Positions 1-10,825 of a stretch of DNA of 64,000 bases are shown here, one piece after another. This DNA is from Hevea brasiliensis. Lineage: Eukaryota > Streptophyta > Magnoliopsida > Malpighiales > Euphorbiaceae. The first letter of the stretch is position 1; each line of letters starts with the position of its first letter. The translations under genes were made by a program, and so were the position numbers. Location: assembly GCF_030052815.1 (NCBI RefSeq), contig NW_026614696.1, forward strand, positions 248,001 through 312,000, in the 5' to 3' direction. Below the pieces are notes generated by a model. That model saw only the letters and a program-made list of their open reading frames with translations, made no database searches and was not told the DNA's origin.

Positions 1-2293
1 TATGATACAAAATGTGAATAAATATTACTAAAAATTAAATTAAAAATGATTAGAGAAGAAAACAAGAGAAAATGAGATAAAAAGCTAATTATGACATCAC
101 CATGATGTCATTAAACACTTACCACTAATTACAATTAATCAAGCCCATTTAAAATAAATAAAATGAGATAAGAATAAACAAAAAAAGGGTCATCAGCTGC
201 TCCAAACCAATCCAGCCGTCTCCCTCTTCTCCCATAGCCATTTCCTCCATGAAAGCTCACCCAAGCTCCCAACCTCACCAAATCTCACTTGAAACCCTTA
301 CCTAGCGTCACAAAAAATTTACCTAGCAACTTGAATATCCTCTAGGCAGCCATAAAAGGAAGGGAAAAGCAAGTTTAGTTGGCTTGAAATTTTGCTTCAA
401 CAAGGTTAGTGTCCAACTCTTACTCCTTTTGCTTTAATTCATGTTCAATGGCATGAATTGTGTAGGAAATATAAGGAAATAAAGCAAACAAGTGTGTGTG
501 TGCAACTTACAATTTTTGGTAGCTAGGGTTAGCTAGGGTTTGATGATTTTGCTTGGTAGAAAAATGGTTATGAGCAGCCTTTGTAGTGGATGGGGTATTG
601 AACATAATTAAGTAAGTGAAATGCAAGAATTGTGCATGCATGAAATGAAAAAAATTAGACACTTGAACAATTCTAGGGTTTGCTCATGTGATGGTTCATT
701 AACCTTGTAATGGTCAATTAGTGACCATTTGAATGTGTATGATGAGGAAATGAAGTGAGATGAGGCTTGGCATTTGTGTATGGGTGAGCTGCCTTGGCTG
801 ACTTTTAGGACTGAGCATGAGTCCAACAGGTTTGGGCAGTTATAAATGGAGTTGTAGAGGTTCAATTGGTACAAGGCCAATTAGACATGAGACTAGACAC
901 ATAATGGCACAACTTTGGTATAGAAACTCTGCCTAGAAAACCAAACCAAGTTGACCTAAAAATTGCCCTAATCCGGGTGACCTGCATTTCTCCTTGGGCA
1001 AAATGATGAAATGAATAGCGTCTATTCATTTGGTCATAACTCAGTGTATAAAGGTCCAATTGACCTGAAATTTTACCAGCAGAAAGCTGAGACATAGACC
1101 TACAACTTTTATTCAGAAACAAAATCCAAATTCTGACCATAACCTAGTCAAATTGCCAATCAAACTTAGGCTACCAAATCTGGTAGAACTAGTTTTGCCT
1201 AAAATTTTGGATTCTGTCTAATCCGGCCAGTTATGGTGTTTAGGCCATAACTTGAGATACAAAACTCCAAATAGAGTAATTCAAAAAAAGGAAATGTAAC
1301 TAGACAAAATAAGGAACAACTTTCATGGAGACAAATTTTCTAAATTCCTACTGTATAAATGACCAATGGAATAGTAAATATGAGGCTTGAAATCTGAAAA
1401 TTTTGAATAACTAACACTAAACTTAGAAATGGTATTGGCAACCAATACCAACAATTTTAGAATGCAAAATGTGGCATGTTGAGAGTATTAGAACCAATGT
1501 ACCTATTGTCTATACAAAAGTCAACATTTTAGTTGACAAATGAAATGAATAGTAATACTTAAACTTTAATTTTAAGAATTGCGAAATTTAAAAGTGTAAC
1601 ATGCCCTAGTACACTTAGCAAGATTGGTTTGGATAGGTTGGCATGCCAATAGGGTTCAGTTAGCAGTACTGCACATGGAATTATGCCATTCTGTGATTTT
1701 ACGGCTTTTAGCCATTCTAACATTTTGATGATACTTGGCCTTGTGCCTAATGTTATTACAGCTTATTAGCTATTTTGTTGCACACCGGGAGATACATATG
1801 TGACCAATAGTGTAAAGGCTCGAGGTACTTAATATCCAATGCCAGTTTACCTGTTTATCTAGTCCAGTCATCCAGTATAGGTTACTTGGGCAACCAAAAA
1901 ATGAAAATGAATAAATTTAATGAAATTATTAATATAACAAGTACAAAATAAATAAGATTACCAATAATGATAAAAAAAATTGTCTACATAAGATATCAGA
2001 ACATGCACTGCATATTTATTTTCTGTTATTTGTTTTTATTCTATTATTGGCACCACTAAGCATTATTTCTTAGCGCATTGCTTTTTTCCACGTGTAGGTT
2101 CTGGAGAGATCGACCGAGAGCCCAGTAGACCACAAACTGGGTGAGACCTTCTGTAGCTCTACATAGTGTCTGTGTCACCTCACCGTCATCAGTGCATTGG
2201 TAGGACACTAGGTTTTATTTTGATATTTTGTAATTAACTTTTATTTTCTCATGTAAAATTGAAACTCATGTAATGTATTTTGTTATTAATGTA
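1..2293 (+). repeat. Element A 5' LTR, left part
   Basis: Collinear with 20244-22515 of the 3' LTR. It is cut at 2293, where element B has inserted, and resumes at 14529. No coding capacity: the short minus-strand frames at 608-1140 recur in the other LTR copies only because the LTRs are homologous. Confidence 0.9.
2289..2293. repeat. Left target-site duplication of element B (atgta)
   Basis: atgta directly before the B LTR; the second copy is at 14524-14528. The uninterrupted site is visible in A's 3' LTR near 22512, where a single atgta is followed by aatagtgg. Confidence 0.95.
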
Positions 2294-3182
2294 TGTCACA
2301 CCTTACCCCTCTGTAAGGCATAACATGATCCCGTAGAATACCTAATGAACTACCAAACTTCACCTACCGATAACTCATTAAGTACCCTACAAGGGATTTT
2401 AAAACAATTTTTTTCTTTTTGATAAGTGGTGAGCATTTCTAATAAATATTTAAAACATGTAATTAAGTTGAAAGCTAGTTGGAAATTTTGGCCCATTTTA
2501 TTTTTCCGCAAATTTGATAAAAATTTTGACAGAGTTTCCTCTGTATTTTGAGAAAACCGTTCTTCGAATACCTGTAAAAAGCACTTCTAAAAATTTTTCT
2601 CAACAGCTGCTTCATTTTAATACTCAATCTCAATCAATTTCTCAAATTCACAAGTTCAATAATTCCTTCAAAATACTGTCCATCAATATCATTTATTCAT
2701 ATTCCATTCAAGATAAACAATTTATATATTCATCATACTAAAATTTACATTCGAAAGTCCAAACTAAAATTTATTACAACTTTTATACAAACTTTGTACA
2801 AGCCGCTCAAGACCCATGTACATGTCCATACATTTATGTGCAATATATACATCAAAAGAAATATTTCTGATTAGGGTATAAATTATACCCGAAAACTTTA
2901 GGTGGTAGCTTCTCACACCTCAAAGCTGCTCACTGCTGCTCCTCTAGTCTCTGTATCTGACAAAGAATAAAGCTATCACGAGTACTAGGACTCAGTGGTG
3001 CACAATATACTAAAATAATCTTTATGCGAAACTTAAAGCACATTCATTCAAAAATTTGGCTAAACATGAAAATTAAATACAATCATGCATTGTGAGATTT
3101 TACATGTAAACCAAGTTCATTTCAAAGTATCAAAACACATTTCATAAAACCCACAGTTAGATCATGCCATTCGAAACAAATA

Positions 3183-3253
3183 GAATCTCAATAGCCAGAG
3201 GCTAAGAGAAATCACATGAATCTCAATAGCCAGAGGCTAAAGAGAAATCATAT
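3183..3253. repeat. Two-copy direct repeat, about 35 bp unit, in B LTR
   Basis: Two adjacent copies begin gaatctcaatagccagaggc (3183 and 3218) and differ by a few bases. The same duplication is in the other B LTR near 11712, so it predates the insertion. Confidence 0.85.
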
Positions 3254-4464
3254 CACAAGGCTAGCTAGCTCAAATATATGGATATCCATTCACATCCTCT
3301 TCTACTGGCACACCTCAACACTTCTCCAGAGAAGGAATCAAAATTCGAAACTAATTACCCCCACTAGTCATGCTAGTGAGGTGTTCAAATATATGGTCAT
3401 GATACTGTGGTTTCAAAACTTATCTTAACAATTTGCTAAACATTATCTTTTCAAATATACATAATATCTTTCAACAATTTAGATCAAACATCATAAGAAT
3501 GCCATAATCTAATATTTCATATTATTCAAAACGATATGCAAAAGATGATTATAAAAGTATATGTTGTGCACAAACCTCAAACGAGTCGCCTGTTGGCCTT
3601 GACTCGACTCCTCGGGTTCTGTCCCGGTATTTTTTTCCACTGAAACATGAAATTTTCCAATTTTTTAGTACTAAAACTTAAAATAAATCCAAAATAAACT
3701 TAACTTCACATTTACCTAGCTCTAACGTGTTAAATTCGACGTTCTCGAAATTTTGTGTTTTGGGTTACTATTCACTGCACTATTCAAGTCAAATTATTGA
3801 CTTTCTAAGGCTTAATAGGTATGGGAACTCCAACTTCACCCACATACCACATTTTGGTCACCAAACTTGTTGGTTTGGTTATTTGTTTAAAGCTTAGGTC
3901 ATTTTGGCAAAATTGCCAATTTTCGGTTTTGGTTCTCTGAAGTTGCACTATTCCATTGGTCGATCTACTGTTGGAATTTAACAAAACTTCCTTCATAGAA
4001 AATGTTCCTTATTGTCTTAAGTGTATTCTCATTTTTGGATCACCTCAATCGGAGTTTTGTAGCTCAAGTTATGGTCAAAATAAGTTTACTGTTCACGTGC
4101 ACTATTCATGCTGCACTTTTGGGTTCTGGCAGATTTTGGTAAAACTTTGGTCAATAATTTGATCAAGTTAAGTTCATAATTTGGTCTCACTTTCTTCATA
4201 TGAAATGTTTTACTATGTCTTAGGTTTCCATCGGTTCAAGAATCGCCTAAATCCGAGTTTTCTAGAGGGAGTTATAGCCATCCAAATATTGCTGCTCAAT
4301 GAAAATTCTGCATAGTTGCAGGTTTGGTAACCTAACTTTGCTCAATAATCTGAATGGGTTAATGGCATAATTTGGGGTGATGTTCCTCATGAAAGTTTTA
4401 GATCTATATTCGCTCTAACCCCTGGCCAAATTTCAGGTCAATTTGACCTGTCTAACTCGAGTTA

Positions 4465-4497
4465 TGACCAAATGAACAGTTACTGTTCATTTGGTCA
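4465..4497. repeat. 33-bp perfect palindrome in B LTR
   Basis: Arms tgaccaaatgaacagt and actgttcatttggtca with one base between them. Repeated at 12995-13027 in the other LTR, and with small changes in the LTRs of A, E, F, G and H. Role unknown; it could form a hairpin in DNA or RNA. Confidence 0.85.
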
Positions 4498-5984
4498 GTT
4501 TAGTGCAGTGGCAGCCTGCTATCAACTCACTTTGGTCAATTGTTTCACCAAGTTTTGGTCAGTTTTTGGCCATGGTTCCTTAATGAAAATTGTGCTCTTT
4601 TATGTCTATTTTCATCCCCAATTGGTGGCATATCAATTAGACTTGTAAAATTTGAGTTTTGGTCCTTCAAAGTGGGTTTGGTCATGCTGCCAGCAGCATG
4701 ACCATTGACCTACGAATTTGGTTTAATTTCCTACCATTCCCACACAACTTATTTGGTCATAATTGACCATTATTTCATTTCACAATAGGTTAAACATGCC
4801 ATTTAAGCATTTCTCCAATTTTTGGTTCATAAACCCTAGCATTGAAACCCTAATCTCACTAATTCATTATATTTAACTACTTTCAAAGCCTTAAACCATA
4901 ATAACTCAACTACTTAAGGTTCATATATTCATTTAAGTCAATCAAACCATGAAACAATACCTTCATACCATGCTGGCTGAAATCTTTATAATCCCTTATC
5001 TTAACATTTTGTTTTAACTTTTATCAAATTCCAACTTAATACAAATAGTTAATCATTAATATAAAGAAAAATTTAAGAGATAAACACTAACCTTGCTTGG
5101 TGGGTTTCTATGTTTTACTTCCTTCAAGTCTTTCTTTTTCTTTTTACTCTCTAATGCTTCTTCAACATGTAAAGAGAATTTTTAATGTTGGGACTTTGTG
5201 AATTTATGGAAGTAAGTAAGGAAATTCAAGCTTTCTAATTCTTAAAAATTGTGGAACAAGTGAGTGAGAATGAAAGGGAGAGATGGGGCGGCACTTGATG
5301 GAAGAAGAGGAAGACAATCCTATTTTTTTTTTCCTTTTGTTTTCCTTTACACGTTTTTTGCTTATGGAAGACCCCTAAATCCAAATTAATTAATTCAATT
5401 TATTAATTTAGTTATGACATCATCCATGATGTCATAACTTTTGACTTTTCCAAACTCTTTCCTTCTCTTTTTTTTTTATTTTTCTATTAGTTTTTTAATT
5501 TAATTCTCGATTCCGAAATTTTCTTTTCTCCGATTTTATTTGACAGTTAGGTCAGGAGTCAGCTCTCGGGGTCAATTGACCAAATTGCCCATCGCCGGTT
5601 CATCCCGGTTTGCAAATAATCCAATATTTCTTCCGACTCCCTGACCTAATTATTTGACTGACTTAACAGTTCTTTTTCATGATTTTCTCTTTTCCACTGT
5701 GTTCATAAGGGTCCTAAGGACCGCAGCGTCACTTTTTACGGTTTGAAATTTGAGTTTAAAACGACTTCGCAGTCGTTTCCGAGGAGGTCACTCATCGCTG
5801 TGACTCTCGGCTCGTTCTCTTTTGTTCTGTTTTTCTTATTTATAGTTAACTAATTAAACATTACCAATTATTTGCGTTTATGGCTTCTCAAATTTTCTTA
5901 AGTGTGGCCCTAATCCCATTAATTGTCCGGACCGACACCGTCACGAAAATGAAATGTACTGTGCTATACAATGGGGTGTTACAA

Positions 5985-5995
5985 TTCTCCCCCTT
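5985..5995 (-). other. Polypurine tract of element B
   Basis: On the minus strand aagggggagaa lies directly before the 3' LTR start at 5983. It is the expected plus-strand DNA primer site for reverse transcription. Confidence 0.85.
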
Positions 5996-5999
5996 AAAT

Positions 6000-6018
6000 A
6001 AATTTCGTCTCGAAATTT
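6000..6018 (-). other. Inverted-repeat motif between pol end and PPT, element B
   Basis: Near-palindrome, aaatttcgagacgaaattt on the minus strand, at the pol terminus just before the PPT. The same motif is at 19757-19776 (A) and 32681-32700 (E). It is common in Tekay/Del-type elements. Confidence 0.7.
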
Positions 6019-6028
6019 TTACCTGGTA

Positions 6029-6478
6029 TCAATCTCTGAATAGCTGTGGGTGTTTTCTCCTCATGTCCTCCTCTCGTTCCCAAGTAGCTTCTTGGCCTGA
6101 ATGATGGTTCCACTGCACTTTTACCAACGGTATCTGCTTATTCCGTAGCTGCTTCACCTCATAAGCCAGAATCTTTATGGGTTCTTCTTCATATGTGAGG
6201 TCTGGATTCACTTCAATTTCCTCTACTGGTAGTACATGAGATGGGTCTGATCGATACTTCCTCAACATAGACACATGGAAGACATTATGTATCTTCTCCA
6301 ACTCTGGAGGTAGTGCCAACCGATATGCCAAAGGACCCACTCTTTCCGTAACCTCATATGGCCCAATGAAACGAGGACTCGCTTCCCCTTTCGCTAATCT
6401 CATAATTCTCTTCCAAGGAGAAACTTTGAGGAAAACTTTCTCACCCATCGCATACTTAATATCCCTTCTCTTGATCAA
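6029..6478 (-). pseudogene. Integrase C-terminal domain plus chromodomain, element B
   Basis: A 149-residue frame. The first half carries the gypsy integrase C-terminal signature (GEKVFLKVSPWK, then a GPYEV segment and KIHNVFHVSMLR). The last 55 or so residues form a chromodomain, with the VKVQW strand near residue 120 and an ATWE motif near 132. In chromoviruses this domain is thought to steer integration by binding modified histones, which would fit the stacking of insertions here. It is separated from the integrase core (6605-6994) by frame-breaking changes and missing sequence, so it is a fragment of a longer polyprotein. The frame stops just before the PPT, as in A and E. Confidence 0.85.
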
Positions 6479-6604
6479 TGTAGGACTTCGACGGTCGATG
6501 CAGTCTTAAGTCGATCTCGAATCACCCCGATTTTCTCTTGATTTGTTGAACAATTTGGGTCCAATCATTTTTCTTTCACCCACGTCATCCCAACACAACG
6601 GGTT

Positions 6605-6994
6605 CTACATTTTCTCGCCATACAAAGCTTCATATGGAGGCATCCCAATGCTTGATTGGTAGTCGTTGTTGTAAGCAAACTCAATCAAAGGCAAGTGTGT
6701 ATCCCAACTACCCTCAAACTCAATCACACAAGCCCGTAGCATGTCCTCCAAGATCTGAATTACCCTCTCGATCGCCATCCATCTGTGGGTGGAATGCAAG
6801 ATCTTGAAGTTCAATCTAGTTCCTAGGGATCTCTGAAGACTACCCCAGAATCTAGAAGTGAACCTAGGATCTCTGTCTGATACGATGGATACTGGCACTC
6901 CATGCAATCTTACAATCTCATCGATGTATAACTTGGCCAATCTTTCTAAACTGTAGTCCATCCAGACTGGCAGAAAATGAGCAGATTTAGTCAA
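6605..6994 (-). pseudogene. Integrase catalytic core fragment, element B
   Basis: A 129-residue frame from the retroviral-type integrase core. The second catalytic aspartate lies in the SDRDPRF motif near residues 39-45 and the glutamate in ERVIQ near residue 76. The first aspartate lies upstream across a frameshift near 7000. The region around residues 64-75 is scrambled by a local double frameshift (ILHSTHRW where A reads a normal FHPQTDG motif). There is no insertion between ERVIQ and the following LEDML, unlike A and E, which carry a 75-bp intron-like segment at that point. The frame ends early at 6605, where the conserved continuation is disrupted. Confidence 0.85.
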
Positions 6995-7059
6995 TCAACA
7001 ATGACCCAAAGCGCATCATGACTCTTCGTGTCTTCTAAGTCCCATCACAAAATCCATCG

Positions 7060-7341
7060 TTATTCTCTCCCATTTCCACTGCATCGTAGTGGATGTAACA
7101 ACCCAGTGGGTACTTGATGCTCTGCCTTTACTTGCTGACAAGTTAGGCATTTTGACACAAACTCTACCACATCTCTCTTCATACCCATCCACCAGTAATG
7201 CTCATTTAGCCCTCTATACATTTTTGTGCCACCAGGGTGCATGGCAAAAGGAGACTCATGTGCTTCCTTCAAAATGATCTGCCTCAAATCAACATCATTA
7301 GGAACACACATTCTCGCCTCGTGTAGCAAAGAAACCATCAT
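7060..7341 (-). pseudogene. Integrase zinc-binding (HHCC) domain, element B
   Basis: A 93-residue frame with the N-terminal HHCC zinc-binding domain of gypsy integrase: histidines near residues 28 and 35, cysteines near 65 and 68 (KCLTCQ). The last dozen residues are out of frame because of an indel near 7085. The proper frame resumes on the other side with the conserved WKWE...TMDFV segment. It overlaps the RNase H frame by 44 bases in another frame, showing a second frameshift near 7300-7340. Confidence 0.82.
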
Positions 7342-8200
7342 ATCTGATTGAGAACTCTGGTTTCTTGCCCTGCTGGACTTCTTCCATCAGCTTCTGATAC
7401 TTCTGATCATTCTGAGCAGCCATTCTAATCTGATCAATCAACACTGGCTGTACATGCCATGCAACCGCTGTCTGCCCATCATCACTAATCTCTAAGCTAG
7501 CATGTAATAACCTCAACTCATATACCAAAGACAAAGGAGTAACCCGTAGACTTGCCATAGTCTTGTGACTTAAGGCGTCAGCCACAACATTAGCTTTCCC
7601 TGGCTGATAGTCTATTAGACAATCATAGTCTTTTATCAACTCTAACCATATCCTCTGTCTCAAATTCAACTCTTTCTGAGTGCCCAAATACTTCAAACTC
7701 TTATGATCTGTGTAGATGTAGCATTTCTCCCCATACAAATAATGTCTCCAGATCTTAAGAGCAAACACAATAGCTGCAAGCTCCAAGTCATGTGTCGAAT
7801 AATTCCTCTCATGCGGTTTTAGCTGGCGTGATGCATAGGTAATGACATTTCGATCTTGCATCAACACACAACCTAACCCATTGTGAGAAGCATCACTGTA
7901 AACTGTATATTCTTTACCCGGTATAGGTAAAGTCAGGACTGGAGCTTCAGTGAAACATCTCTTCAATTCATCAAAACTCTGCTGGCATTTATCCGTCCAC
8001 TGAAACTTTACATCTTTTCTAAGTAGCTTGGTCAATGGAGATGCCAACATGGAGAATCCCTTCACAATTCTACGGTAGTATCCAGCTAAACCCAGAAAAC
8101 TGCGAATCTCTGTGACATTTCTGGGTGGCCTCCAATTAAGGACAGCTTCAATCTTGCTTGGATCTACCTTAATGCCCTCTTCTGATACTACATGCCCCAA
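7298..8200 (-). pseudogene. RT thumb/connection and RNase H, element B
   Basis: A 300-residue frame. Residues 1-95 are the end of RT and the connection region ([11 protein letters not shown] near 34-44). Residues about 98-213 are RNase H with the catalytic set intact: D103 (YSDAS), E140 (HDLELAA), D165 (YTDHKS), D208 (ADALS). The remaining residues lead to integrase. The upstream join to RT (8200-8270) holds three stop codons that look like CAG to TAG or TGG to TAG changes, so the polyprotein cannot be read through. It is the best preserved RNase H in the window apart from E. Confidence 0.88.
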
Positions 8201-8269
8201 AAAGGATATCTCATTCAGCTAAAATTCACACTTCGACAATTTGGCATATAGCTATTTCTCCCTCAAAGT

Positions 8270-9349
8270 CTACAGTACAATCCACAAATGTCTATCATGC
8301 TCTTCTGCATTCCTCGAATAGACCAATATATCATCTATGAATACCACAACAAACTGGTCGAGGTATGGTCTGAAAATAGTGTTCATCAGATCCATAAAAG
8401 CAGCCGGAGCATTAGTTAACCCGAATGGCATAACTAGGAACTCATAATGGCCATAGCGGGTTCTGAAGGCAGTTTTAGGAATACTTTGCTCTTGTACCTT
8501 CAGCTGATAATAACCTGATCTCAGGTCAATTTTGGAGAACACAGCTGCACCCCTTAACTGATCAAACAAGTCATCAATGCGGGGCAATGGATATCTATTC
8601 TTTATTGTCACCTTATTCAACTGCCGATAATCAATACACAAGCGGAGAGTGCCATCTTTCTTCTTTACAAACAATACTGGCGCTCCCCAAGGTGACACAC
8701 TAGGGCGAATGAAGCCCTTGTCAAGCAACTCTTGCAACTGCACTTTCAACTCTTTCAATTCTGCAGGTGCCATTCTATATGGCGTTATGGAGATTGGGTC
8801 CACACCAGGCATAACATCAATTTCAAACTGCACCTCTCTTTCTGGAGGTAATCCTGGCAATTCATCAGGAAACACATCCGGAAAGTCACATACCGTAGGG
8901 ATGTCCGTTAGTGCTGGACTCCCCACTTGGGTGTCTATTACATGTGCCAAGTATGCTTCACACCCCTTTCTGATCATTCTTCTGGCTAGTGCAGCCGAAA
9001 TGATGTTTGATGGCAGTAAATGCCTCTCCCCGTGTATTACCACATCACCGCATGCAGGGAGACCAAAAGTGACTGTCTTCAGTCTACAGTCAATCATGGC
9101 GTGATGCCTGGCTAACCAATCCATGCCCAAAATGATATCATACTCTCTGAAGGGCATTTCAATCAAGTCTGACAGGAAAACATGTCCTTGGATCACCAAA
9201 GGACAGTCTCTATAGATTCTGTTGACCCAGACCTCTTGTCCTAACGGACTAGTTACTAGCACTTCAAAACCCATTTGCACACATGGAACAGCAAGTGAAC
9301 TGACTATGCTAGCACTAACATATGAATGGGTTGAACCCGGATCAAACAA
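8270..9349 (-). pseudogene. Protease and reverse transcriptase, element B
   Basis: A 359-residue frame. It opens in the retropepsin-type aspartic protease at the FDPGSTHS active-site loop (residues 2-9), with the ILGMDWL strand near 73-79. RT starts near residue 165 and shows the [21 protein letters not shown] and PFGLTNAP motifs. The catalytic FIDD box is intact at residues 337-340 (8330-8341). The frame ends at a TAG that looks like a mutated CAG codon, followed by two more transition-type stops. The enzyme would copy element RNA into DNA in cytoplasmic particles. The first residues of protease are cut off by a frameshift between this frame and gag. Confidence 0.9.
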
Positions 9350-9416
9350 TACAAATACATCTTGATCAGAGATAGAGAATGTACCAATACCACATCGAAG
9401 TCTCGGCCTCTTCTCG

Positions 9417-10637
9417 CTATCTCATCGTGTAGACTCGGGTCAAGCACTCCCTTGTCGATTGACCAATCGTGCCGATCGCACAAGCAGTGCCTCTACCTCT
9501 GCCTCTTCCTCTGCCAAATGACTGTGAACCTCTGGGAGCAGGACTCTGAATAGATCCTTCAGCAGTAGTAGGAGCTGGACCATATTTCGGAGCACTAGTA
9601 CAGTCTTTAGCTATATGGCCCTTGCCTCCGCAGTTAAAGCAGGCTCCAGTGGCCCAATAACACTCCCCCCCATGAATCTTGCCACAAGTCTCACAGGGAC
9701 GGGCAAAATGTGAACCCCTGCTCGACTGCTGACCAGACCTAGGGGGTCTCTGTCCGGAAAAACTGCCTCTACCAAATCTTCCACCTCGACCCCTGCTGGG
9801 TCCACTAAACTTCTTTTTCTTTCTAGAGGTAGCACCAGAACTCTGTTCAGCTGATTTTTCCCCCTTGCCTTTTTCTGATTTCTCAGCTTTTTCCTTCACT
9901 GGGGTTGCTTCTGCTTCAACTCTCTCCAGTTCAAGTGCTTGGGATATAAGTTCTGAGAAGTTGCTGTGTCGAAATCCCACAACTTGCATCCTTATGCTGG
10001 GCTTCAAACTCGTCTCAAATCTCTTGCATCTTGTCTTACTGGTAGTAAGGAGACTCTCCGCATAGTGACTCAGGCGAGAGAACTCCCTCTCATACTCTGC
10101 CACTGATCGGTTCCCTTGTTTCAAACTAAAAAATTCTTGCAACTTCTGATCAACATATGCATCTGGGATGTATTTCTGTCTGAACTCTCTAATGAAGTCA
10201 TCCCAGGTCAGCACTGGTGGTTCAGCCAAGCTATGGGGGATGGTCTTCCACCAATCATATGCATCCCCTTGTAGTAGCGACACAGAATATTCAAACTTCA
10301 ATTCATCTTGGCAGTGCAGCTTTTTAAATACTCTGTCCATCCTTTCAAGCCATTGCCCTGCCTCTAAAGGGTCCATCGTACCCTTAAATTCTGCAGCCCC
10401 ATACTTTAATAACTTGTCATACTGTCTGGCTAGAGGCAGTGGCTGGGCCACAGGTGGTTGTGGTGGAGTTTGAACGGGCATACCCCCAGCCATTTGTTGA
10501 AACATCACGACCATCTGCATGCGATAAGGCTGCAGGAATTTGTGCATTTGTGGTGCTCTTGACCTCGACATTCGGTAAAGTGGGCTTCCCTTGTGCCTCA
10601 GCAACTTTCGCTCAACTGAGCGATCCCCTTCTTCCAT
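9417..10637 (-). pseudogene. Gag polyprotein, element B
   Basis: A 406-residue frame, the longest in the window. Retrotransposon Gag homology runs from about residue 75 (YDKLLKYGAAEF) to about 235, including the W-rich AYDWW and FRQKYIPD segments. A basic Gly/Arg/Ser-rich stretch follows. A CETCGKIHGGEC pair-of-cysteines motif is at 315-326 and a classical CCHC zinc knuckle (CFNCGGKGHIAKDC) at 333-346, for RNA packaging. In A and E gag and pol look like one frame; here the frame ends at a TAG and the frame also shifts before protease. The first 45 or so residues do not resemble A and E and may be frame-shifted, so the start is uncertain. Confidence 0.88.
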
Positions 10638-10805
10638 TTCAATCTGAAGTTAGGGTATCTCCTGAACAAGTAACACATGGAGATTTCCCTCCGTTAGTTC
10701 ATATTCATGATGTAATGCACTGTATGTAACAATTATGGACATTGAGCAGTTGTACTTAACAAAGAAATACACAAATTCACAATTTAAAACATAATTCAAA
10801 AATTT

Positions 10806-10817
10806 GCTCTGATACCA
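10806..10817 (-). other. Primer-binding site of element B (initiator Met tRNA)
   Basis: TGGTATCAGAGC on the minus strand, 8 bases from the LTR end at 10826. It is complementary to the 3' end of plant initiator methionine tRNA. Confidence 0.92.
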
Positions 10818-10825
10818 CTAAAACA

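Larger units (their letters stand above)
2294..5983 (-). repeat. Element B 3' LTR (minus-strand element)
   Basis: Read on the minus strand it starts TGTAACACCCC at 5983 and ends GTGTGACA at 2294, the usual TG...CA termini. It is nearly identical to 10826-14523. It contains a 35-bp direct duplication (3183-3253) and a 33-bp palindrome (4465-4497). No coding frame is supported. Confidence 0.93.

Noticed and set aside
520..542. Telomere-like gctagggttagctagggtt
   Set aside because: Only two units, within an LTR; A's other LTR has one. Not a telomeric array.
862..1140. Minus-strand frame recurring at 21073-21372
   Set aside because: Same reason: LTR homology; frames differ in length and sequence by indels.
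8649..9104. 151-residue plus-strand frame
   Set aside because: Lies wholly on the opposite strand of the B protease/RT frame; no family motif; a shadow frame.
10168..10729. Two plus-strand frames of about 100 residues over B gag
   Set aside because: Antisense to gag, without motif; shadows.
10806..10817. tRNA-like sequence next to LTRs
   Set aside because: Only the primer-binding complement to the tRNA 3' end; no tRNA gene.
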